Positions 8,020 through 12,606 of a DNA stretch of 12,606 nt are shown one piece after another. Source of the DNA: an uncultured Alcaligenaceae bacterium (GTDB taxonomy: Bacteria; Pseudomonadota; Gammaproteobacteria; Burkholderiales; Burkholderiaceae_B); NCBI GenBank assembly GCA_937897265.1, contig CALCPT010000725.1, forward strand, positions 1 to 12,606, in the 5' to 3' direction. Position 1 is the first letter of the stretch. Each line of letters opens with the position of its first letter. The notes below the pieces were generated by a model. It saw only the letters and a list, made by a program, of their open reading frames with translations. It was not told the origin of the DNA and did not search any database. The translations under genes and the position numbers were made by a program.

Positions 8020-8186
8020 AGAGCGTGTCCCAGCCTGCAAGAAAGACGTCCCTCTCAGTTGCGTGCGAAAATCAGTCGCTAACGAGTGGGTTCGGTGTGC
8101 TTTGAGCGATTTTTTTACGCTTTTATCGCAGTTAAACAGTGAAACGCTAGCGTCGTTGCAGCGTGAAATTTTTTTGTACACAAATT

Positions 8187-9005
8187 ATGAAACTGTGGGC
8201 AATTTCGGATCTGCATCTTGGTGTGATGGCCAATCGACAAGGTTTGCGAGATTTACCTGCTCATCCTGCAGACTGGTTGATCTTGGCGGGTGATATTTGC
8301 GAAAGCACTGAGTTGCTGATCGAAGCTTTTACGTTGTGCACCCAAAAATTTGCAAAAGTATTTTGGGTACCTGGTAATCACGAGTTGTGGCTGGTCGATC
8401 GGCGTCGAGATGTGATGACGAGCCCGATGAAATACGCCGAGCTTGTGCAGGCAGCGAGACGTTTTGGGGTCGTGACGCCTGAAGACCCTTGGGTGGTGTT
8501 TCCGCCCACGGGTGCCGTGATCGTGCCGTTATTTACGTTATACGACTATAGTTTTCGGCCCGATCACGTCAGTCGAGAAGGCGTGATTGCTTGGGCTGCC
8601 GAAATCGATAACGTATGTTCGGATGAAGTCGCGATTAAGCCCGGTGCAATGCAAACGATGGATCAATGGAACGCGAGCTTGTGTGACGCTGCTGAGGCGC
8701 GCTTTGAACGTGAGCTTGCCCCACAGGCACGGACGATTTTGGTGAGCCATTTTCCGCTGCGTGAAGATTTAGTTCGCATCCCGCGCGTGCCGCGTTTTAC
8801 CCCTTGGTGTGGCACACGGCGTACACACGATTGGCATATACGCTTTCGTGCAGACGTTGCCGTCAGCGGGCACCTGCACGTGCGCCACACCGATTGGCGT
8901 GACGGTGTCAGGTTTGAAGAAGTGTCGCTTGGGTACGCGCGTCAGTGGGATCAGGGTAAAGGCCTGCAGCATTACCTAAGGCTAATTTGTGGTGCTAGTG
9001 ATTGA
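8187..9005 (+). CDS. Calcineurin-like metallophosphoesterase
   Basis: This 272-residue cytosolic protein carries the complete dinuclear-metal signature of the family: Asp8-x-His10 in SDLHLG, Asp36 in LAGD, Asn64-His65 in PGNHE, His188 in VSHFP, and His229-x-His231 in SGHLH. Such enzymes hydrolyse phosphomono- or diesters with Mn/Fe; the substrate (nucleotide, nucleic acid or protein) cannot be inferred. ATG 8187 is preferred because MKLWAISDLHLG places the first metal strand at the very N-terminus, as is usual. An in-frame GTG at 8163 would add eight residues. Neither start has a clear ribosome-binding site. It has no same-strand neighbour within 200 bp and seems to be a single-gene unit. Confidence 0.88.
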   Translation: MKLWAISDLHLGVMANRQGLRDLPAHPADWLILAGDICESTELLIEAFTLCTQKFAKVFWVPGNHELWLVDRRRDVMTSPMKYAELVQAARRFGVVTPEDPWVVFPPTGAVIVPLFTLYDYSFRPDHVSREGVIAWAAEIDNVCSDEVAIKPGAMQTMDQWNASLCDAAEARFERELAPQARTILVSHFPLREDLVRIPRVPRFTPWCGTRRTHDWHIRFRADVAVSGHLHVRHTDWRDGVRFEEVSLGYARQWDQGKGLQHYLRLICGASD

Positions 9006-9235
9006 TACAACATCATGGTGCGTGCTGACTTTTCCCGAGTGTACTGACTTGTTCTGACTAATTAATTAAACGATCTCAATCATCGCAAACTCTCGCATCA
9101 ACGATTGATCCTATCACTTCATTGTCTTTGGGGGTTGCAGCAAGTGGTCACTGTTGAGTATTCTCAATGCGAGAGGGTGGGCGCCGATAAATATTAGGAG
9201 CAGCCTTCGTTATCCATTTTTCAGCGAGGTTTTCC

Positions 9236-9805
9236 ATGTCGTCATCGAAATCATACTCTTACTCAGGCCTGTCCTGTTCGTGCTGTGCAGAGATGCTCTC
9301 ACCCACCCAAAGCCGGCGTGATTTTTTACGTGGTGCTGCTGGTATTAGCTTAGCCGCGATCCTGGCACCCCAGTTGTCGTTTGCGGCTTCGGGCAACTAC
9401 GAGGCAATGGTGTTGTCTTGTATTGATCCGCGGTTTCAAAAGCTTGTATTCGAGCGTGAAGCAAAAGAGGGCCTGACTGACAAGTACAGTGCGTTCACTG
9501 TGGCAGGCGCCTCAATTGGAGTCGTCGCACCTGCCTTCAAAGCGTGGCAAGAAACCTTTTGGGAGAATCTCGCTGCTTCGATTCAGCTGCACAACATCAA
9601 CAAAGTGATTGTTGTGAATCATCGGGATTGTGGCGCTGCAAAAATTGCGTATGGCGAAGCCGCAGTGGCAACCCCTGCAGCCGAAACCGAAACCCATAAG
9701 AACGCTTTGCTGACCTTCAAGGCAGAATTAGCCAAGCGTCAACCCAAACTGGGTAGCCAGTTGGGTTTGATGGCTTTGGATGGCAAAGTTGAGTTGTTTA
9801 GCTAG
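9236..9805 (+). CDS. Tat-exported beta-carbonic-anhydrase-like protein
   Basis: This 189-residue protein has the zinc-site pattern of beta-carbonic anhydrases: Cys62-x-Asp64-x-Arg66 in SCIDPRF, and His129-x-x-Cys132 in NHRDCGA. By family knowledge these would bind zinc and hydrate CO2. The Cys62-His129 gap is longer than in the E. coli enzyme, and the protein lacks much of the usual C-terminus, so the reaction is only likely. The N-terminus has a twin-arginine signal, SRRDFLRGAAG (26-36), then a hydrophobic stretch and a SFA-A cleavage candidate near residue 50, indicating folded export to the periplasm. A CSCC cluster (Cys14, 16, 17) precedes the twin arginines. GAGG at 9226-9229, six bases before the ATG, supports the start. 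Confidence 0.82.
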   Translation: MSSSKSYSYSGLSCSCCAEMLSPTQSRRDFLRGAAGISLAAILAPQLSFAASGNYEAMVLSCIDPRFQKLVFEREAKEGLTDKYSAFTVAGASIGVVAPAFKAWQETFWENLAASIQLHNINKVIVVNHRDCGAAKIAYGEAAVATPAAETETHKNALLTFKAELAKRQPKLGSQLGLMALDGKVELFS

Positions 9806-9818
9806 GTTGTTTAGCTAG
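9793..9818 (+). repeat. Perfect 13-bp tandem duplication at a stop codon
   Basis: GTTGTTTAGCTAG occurs at 9793-9805 and again, without gap, at 9806-9818. The first copy ends with the TAG stop of the carbonic-anhydrase-like gene; the second is just downstream. It looks like a recent slippage or duplication event. Because the stop lies in the first copy, the duplication itself does not truncate the protein. Confidence 0.85.
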
Positions 9819-9885
9819 TGATTGCTTAAGTTGAGCGGGCGCCTACTGGTTGGCTTTCGCTGTTGCCGGTGTATTACAAAAACGT

Positions 9886-9937
9886 GCGTTGTGAGCTAAG
9901 GGACCAACCCTGAATCGTTCACGTCACACGCTTTTTT
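9886..9937 (+). terminator. Candidate intrinsic terminator after the carbonic-anhydrase-like gene
   Basis: GCGTTGTGA (9886-9894) pairs with TCACACGC (9924-9931) through eight base pairs with one bulged T, immediately followed by six T (9932-9937). The loop is long (about 29 bases) but can fold a small inner AGGG/CCCT hairpin. It lies 80 bp past the stop codon and would separate this gene from the CMD-family gene. Confidence 0.5.
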
Positions 9938-10055
9938 GATCTTTAGTTGGTCTTGGGCGATTTGTTCAGAGGAGGGTGATTGTCTGTTAAGAGATATGAT
10001 GAGGGCTGCCGTAACTGCGTTTCGCAACAGTCGCACAATCGGTTAGGAGACCCTC

Positions 10056-10718
10056 GTGAAAAACACGACAAAATATTTCACCCATCAACTGGCCACCTTT
10101 TGTCTAATGACCGCATGCACTTTACCTGCTCTAGGCCAAACGCCACCTCAGCCTGGTGAGCCTAAACGCTTTCCGCAACTCACGCTCGAGCAATTGCCTC
10201 CCGAGGTCAAGCCTCTAGCAGAAGAGATCATCAAGATTTCCACCTCAGGCATCGGAGGTCCCTACAACGTCATGTTGCGCAGTCCCGTGTTTGCAGAGCG
10301 CATGAAACATCTGCTGGATTATTTACGCTTTAACACTTCGGTCTCGCGTCGTTTAAATGAATTTGCGATTTTGATTCACGGCAATTTGTGGAGGTCGCAG
10401 GTTGAGTGGTCGGCGCACTACCCGATGGCCTTGAAAGCGGGTTTATCCAAAGAGGTTGCTGACGATTTAAAGAGCGGTATTCGACCACGCAATATGCAAC
10501 CCGATGAGGCGGTTGTCTACGATCTGTTTATGGAAATGAACGATACGCACGAGGTGAGTGACGCCACATTTGCTCGCGCGAAAGAGATTTTAGGCGAGCA
10601 GCAATTGGTTGACCTGGTCGCGGTCAGTGGCACCTATGTCACCGTGGCGATGCTACTGGCCTTGGGTAAGGTGATGCCACCCGAGGGTAGGCCGTTACCG
10701 TACCCGCCTGTCAAGTGA
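10056..10718 (+). CDS. Exported carboxymuconolactone decarboxylase (CMD) family protein
   Basis: This 220-residue protein has a cleavable N-terminal signal: positive start, hydrophobic core and PALGQ, with cleavage likely after Gly27. An alternative is lipidation at Cys21 in MTAC, a poor lipobox. The mature part is an all-helical CMD domain. It has the motif Gln-Val-Glu117-Trp118-x-x-His121 followed by an A-x-x-A-G-L segment, as in CMD proteins lacking the CxxC redox pair, so an AhpD-like peroxidase role is unlikely. The substrate is unknown. The start is GTG 10056, supported by AGGAG at 10045-10049 six bases upstream. It follows the Tat-exported carbonic-anhydrase-like gene by 250 bp and probably has its own promoter, although I could not pick a convincing one. 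Confidence 0.85.
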   Translation: MKNTTKYFTHQLATFCLMTACTLPALGQTPPQPGEPKRFPQLTLEQLPPEVKPLAEEIIKISTSGIGGPYNVMLRSPVFAERMKHLLDYLRFNTSVSRRLNEFAILIHGNLWRSQVEWSAHYPMALKAGLSKEVADDLKSGIRPRNMQPDEAVVYDLFMEMNDTHEVSDATFARAKEILGEQQLVDLVAVSGTYVTVAMLLALGKVMPPEGRPLPYPPVK

Positions 10719-10768
10719 TGTTTGCTTCGAAACAGGCTGATGTTTGACGGATTAGTCCGCGGACGAAG

Positions 10769-10805
10769 ACTCAGTGCAAAGTACCGTGTACTGAGCGCAA
10801 AGTTC
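10769..10805. repeat. Imperfect 16-bp direct repeat with hairpin potential between convergent genes
   Basis: ACTCAGTGCAAAGTAC (10769-10784) and ACTGAGCGCAAAGTTC (10790-10805) match at 13 of 16 positions with a 21-bp period. CTCAGTGCA (10770-10778) can also pair with TGTACTGAG (10787-10795), including one G-T wobble. No T-run follows on either side, so this is not a standard intrinsic terminator. It lies between the convergent CMD gene and the 10822-11337 gene. Confidence 0.5.
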
Positions 10806-10821
10806 TGAGCCTGAGTCGCCT

Positions 10822-11337
10822 TTAATTTAGTTTGGCGTACTCGCTCTCGATCCATGCGTGGGCGCTATTTGAGTTGAGCTTGAAGTCGGGTTTGACTTTG
10901 ATTAGCGCCAGCTCTGTGCCGTCAAGGTCAGAGGCGCTTAAAAGTGCGTGTGGATCGTCTTCGTCTAAGACGATATCTAAGGCCACAATAATTTGTTGAT
11001 GATTCGAGGTAACGGTTACTTTTTTATGCAGGGTAGCCTCTAAGTGCTGTTCGTGACGGCGCACCACCTCAGACGCGGTTTTGACCAGCGTATTGAAAGC
11101 GTTGATATCTAAAGGCTTTGGGTTCTTTTTATCTCGGCCCATTGTCCAAGGGCCGATCAAGGCGGGCTCGGCTTGACCATCAGGCGTCATCTCAACGGCC
11201 CAACCATCGTCGTCTTCATTTTTGATCACACGCGCTGTCCAGCCCTTTTGTGCCCATAGGCGAGGTTCGTGGATGACGGCGGCTTCTTGGGTGGGATCTT
11301 CAGACTCAGGGTCTGAGGTGCAAGTGTTTGTGTTCAT
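10822..11337 (-). CDS. Uncharacterised acidic protein
   Basis: I do not recognise a named family for this 171-residue protein. It has no signal peptide or membrane segment, so it is probably cytosolic. The first 20 residues are acidic and polar. They are followed by a compact segment rich in W and charged residues (KGWTARVIKNEDDDGWAVEM, about 31-50), then GPWTMGRDKKNPKPLD (62-77). A helical region with VVRRHEQHLEATLHKKV follows, and an acidic DEDDPHA stretch comes near residue 126. The compositional bias and clean reading frame support a real gene, and comparable hypothetical proteins probably occur in related Alcaligenaceae (recollection, unchecked). The ATG at 11337 has no evident ribosome site. 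It is divergent from hipB and shares the operator-rich intergenic region. Confidence 0.75.
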   Translation of the reverse strand: MNTNTCTSDPESEDPTQEAAVIHEPRLWAQKGWTARVIKNEDDDGWAVEMTPDGQAEPALIGPWTMGRDKKNPKPLDINAFNTLVKTASEVVRRHEQHLEATLHKKVTVTSNHQQIIVALDIVLDEDDPHALLSASDLDGTELALIKVKPDFKLNSNSAHAWIESEYAKLN

Positions 11338-11373
11338 TGCTGTATTTTAGGTGTATGTCTTGTTGATTAATTT

Positions 11374-11389
11374 ATGCTTTTAAACGCAT
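11374..11389. promoter_or_regulatory. Candidate HipB operator O1
   Basis: The 16-mer ATGCTTTTAAACGCAT is a near-perfect palindrome: 14 of 16 positions match its own reverse complement. It is the most symmetric of four related sites upstream of hipB and is the one nearest the divergent gene, 37 bp from its start codon. Confidence 0.65.
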
Positions 11390-11413
11390 AATAATGATAA
11401 GTTTATGTTAAAA

Positions 11414-11429
11414 ATGATTTAAATAGCAT
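11414..11429. promoter_or_regulatory. Candidate HipB operator O2
   Basis: ATGATTTAAATAGCAT shares the ATG-N10-CAT frame and central TTTAAA of the other sites and matches O3 at 15 of 16 positions. It lies 40 bp (centre to centre) from O1. Confidence 0.65.
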
Positions 11430-11448
11430 AAATTGATTGTTCACTGAT

Positions 11449-11464
11449 ATGATTTAAAAAGCAT
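11449..11464. promoter_or_regulatory. Candidate HipB operator O3
   Basis: ATGATTTAAAAAGCAT is almost identical to O2 and lies 35 bp from it. It overlaps the region where a hipB promoter is expected: a TAAAAT -10-like hexamer at 11464-11469 touches its edge. Occupancy would therefore block RNA polymerase. Confidence 0.65.
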
Positions 11465-11488
11465 AAAATATTCATAAATCTAACAATT

Positions 11489-11504
11489 ATGTATTTTAAA
11501 TCAT
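11489..11504. promoter_or_regulatory. Candidate HipB operator O4, abutting the hipB start
   Basis: ATGTATTTTAAATCAT is the same element in the opposite orientation: its reverse complement matches O3 at 14 of 16 positions. It ends one base before the hipB ATG at 11506 and occupies the place where a ribosome-binding site would be. It lies 40 bp from O3. Confidence 0.6.
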
Positions 11505-11505
11505 A

Positions 11506-11787
11506 ATGAAAATTTTGCTTAATCTTGGTGCAGAGCTTCAAGCATGCCGCAAACAACTGGGCCTGACGCAAGCCGAGCTTGCTCGCCTGACCGGTGTACG
11601 GCAAGAGTCAATTTCTCGCTTTGAGCGCGGAAGGGGCAATGACTTTTCGCTCGCAAAGCTCTTGCGACTTGCGCAAGCTGTGGGTTACGACCTCGAGTTG
11701 GTGGCTTTGAAAGGCAACCGACCAACTTTAAGCGAGGTCTTAGACGAAGTGCGCGCCTCGGCCAATACGGGCCCAGATTCTCGATGA
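11506..11787 (+). CDS. hipB: HipB-type antitoxin, XRE-family DNA-binding protein
   Basis: This 93-residue protein has a single Cro/C1-type helix-turn-helix (TQAELARLTGVRQESISRFE, residues 21-40) followed by a helix and a short tail. HipB antitoxins dimerise, bind palindromic operators upstream of their own operon and bind HipA to neutralise it. Here four related 16-bp palindromic sites lie directly upstream. The stop TGA overlaps the hipA start (ATGA, 11784-11787), the typical coupled toxin-antitoxin arrangement, with the antitoxin first. No Shine-Dalgarno sequence is visible; the upstream bases are nearly all A and T and form operator O4. The upstream region is far more AT-rich than the rest of the window, consistent with an acquired module. 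Confidence 0.9.
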   Translation: MKILLNLGAELQACRKQLGLTQAELARLTGVRQESISRFERGRGNDFSLAKLLRLAQAVGYDLELVALKGNRPTLSEVLDEVRASANTGPDSR

Positions 11788-12606
11788 CACAAGACCTAAA
11801 CGTTTTTGTGCAAGGCCGGCGTGTCGCCGTGCTGAGTACCCGCGATGGTTTTGAGCATCACCTCACCTACGATCGGGATGTCAAGCCGGCAGACTTTGTG
11901 TCGCTGTTGATGCCAGTGCAATCCCCAAGCTACACATGGCCCACCTTGCATCCATTTTTTCAGGTGAACCTCCCTGAAGGTTTTTTGTTGGCGGCTCTCA
12001 AGCAACAGCTTGGGCCGCACCTAGGCGCGCGGCCGCTAGACCTACTGGCAGTCGTGGGGCACAACATGGTGGGTCGAGTGCAGGTGAGCGCTGGCCAAAC
12101 CGTATCGCTGCAGGCTGCGCAAATCGAATTAGGCACACTGCTGCGCGGCCAGTCGTCGCAACAGCGTTTTGCAGAATTACTCTTGCAGTTTTCTGCCTCG
12201 GGTGTGTCAGGTGTCGTGCCAAAGTTCTTGACCCCCAGTGCAAATATTCCAGCAGAGAAAAAAACTGTGCCGACAGAGCGACACATTATTAAAAGTGGGT
12301 CAGGTAAGCTCGCTTTTATGGCCCTGAACGAGTATTTTTCAATGCAGGTCGCACAAAAAACTGGCTTTGCTACAGCCCGCACCGCGGTGTCTGATGATGG
12401 GCAAGTTTTGGCAGTTGAGCGCTTTGATATCGATCCTGAAACGGGGGCGCGACTTGGTTTTGAAGATTGTTGCAGCTTGCTTGGTTTATCGGCTGACGAC
12501 AAATACGATTCAACGTGGGAGCGTATTGCACGGTTATCAAGGCAATGGATTGCTCCGGCTCAGCAGCGCGACGCGCTCGAGCACCTGGCCGTGACTGCAT
12601 TGCTCT
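11784..12606 (+). CDS. hipA: HipA-family serine/threonine kinase toxin, N-terminal 274 residues (cut by window edge)
   Basis: The frame from ATG 11784 stays open to the window end (274 codons plus one base), so the C-terminus is missing. The N-terminal subdomain (about residues 4-110) contains FQVNLPEGFLL (59-69), the usual N-terminal HipA segment. Then come the SGVSGVVPKF loop (139-148) corresponding to the autophosphorylation/Gly-rich loop, HIIK with the ATP-contacting Lys170, the NEY motif (182-184), and VERFD (211-215). The catalytic Asp and metal-binding Asp of the HipA kinase core would lie beyond the edge. E. coli HipA phosphorylates glutamyl-tRNA synthetase and causes persistence; the target here may differ. 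The start overlaps the hipB stop by four bases. Confidence 0.92.
   Translation, partial: MTQDLNVFVQGRRVAVLSTRDGFEHHLTYDRDVKPADFVSLLMPVQSPSYTWPTLHPFFQVNLPEGFLLAALKQQLGPHLGARPLDLLAVVGHNMVGRVQVSAGQTVSLQAAQIELGTLLRGQSSQQRFAELLLQFSASGVSGVVPKFLTPSANIPAEKKTVPTERHIIKSGSGKLAFMALNEYFSMQVAQKTGFATARTAVSDDGQVLAVERFDIDPETGARLGFEDCCSLLGLSADDKYDSTWERIARLSRQWIAPAQQRDALEHLAVTALL

Noticed and set aside
8144..8153. ACGCTAGCGT palindrome upstream of the metallophosphoesterase
   Set aside because: An isolated 10-bp palindrome with no second copy or promoter context.
7933..8181. 83-residue N-terminal extension of the hydrolase from an upstream in-frame ATG
   Set aside because: It would bury the lipoprotein signal peptide; GGAGA is correctly spaced before the ATG at 7932.
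8163..8186. Upstream GTG start for the metallophosphoesterase
   Set aside because: No ribosome site, and the ATG at 8187 gives the usual N-terminus with the DxH strand at once.
9154..9170. TTGAG-TATT-CTCAA inverted repeat as a Fur box upstream of the carbonic-anhydrase-like gene
   Set aside because: The arms are five bases with the wrong spacing for a 7-1-7 Fur site; too weak to call.
10755..10764. GTCCGCGGAC palindrome
   Set aside because: A single 10-bp palindrome with no loop, T-tract or partner copy; expected by chance at this scale.
11374..11504. The four repeats as a CRISPR array
   Set aside because: Units are 16 bp, palindromic, imperfect and partly inverted, with AT-rich spacers of 19-24 bp and no cas genes.
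11960..12502. 180-codon open frame antisense to hipA
   Set aside because: A Ser/Cys-rich shadow of the HipA reading frame with no domain or ribosome site.

Overview
The window reads as ordinary chromosome of a betaproteobacterium, most likely Burkholderiales/Alcaligenaceae. The grounds are the BktB-like thiolase, the radC / fkpB-ispH arrangement, the overall protein flavour and the moderate GC content. This placement is inference from gene content; there is no rRNA or other decisive marker. No tRNA, rRNA, insertion sequence, prophage or CRISPR array was seen. No gene-free stretch exceeds 300 bases; the longest are about 230-255 bases (7933-8186, 9006-9235, 9806-10055).

Layout. 1-1583 (minus): a luciferase-like flavin monooxygenase followed by a Bcr/CflA-type MFS drug exporter that runs off the left edge. 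1679-2860 (plus): a BktB-like beta-ketothiolase with two consecutive intrinsic terminators. 2996-3673 (minus): RadC. 3725-5826 (plus): a tight operon of fkpB (SlyD-like prolyl isomerase), ispH (last step of the MEP isoprenoid pathway) and eda (KDPG aldolase). 5821-7932 (minus): a lipoprotein alpha/beta hydrolase followed 24 bp later by kdgK (2-keto-3-deoxygluconate kinase). kdgK converges on eda with a 6-bp overlap of the stop-codon ends. 8187-9005 (plus): a calcineurin-like metallophosphoesterase. 9236-10718 (plus): two exported proteins, a Tat-dependent beta-carbonic-anhydrase-like protein and a carboxymuconolactone decarboxylase (CMD) family protein. 10822-11337 (minus): an uncharacterised acidic protein. 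11506-12606 (plus): a hipBA toxin-antitoxin pair with hipA cut by the right edge.

How the genes work together. KdgK phosphorylates 2-keto-3-deoxygluconate to KDPG, which Eda splits to pyruvate and glyceraldehyde-3-phosphate. These are the inputs of the MEP pathway whose last enzyme, IspH, is encoded in the same operon as eda. HipB and HipA form a self-contained module.

The most notable non-coding structure is the very AT-rich 168-bp region between the uncharacterised acidic gene and hipB. It holds four 16-bp ATG-N10-CAT near-palindromes with centre spacings of 40, 35 and 40 bp, the last ending one base before the hipB start codon. This looks like a multi-operator autoregulatory array for HipB. 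It has the architecture known from hipBA of E. coli but a different site sequence. I found no wholly unfamiliar multigene system.
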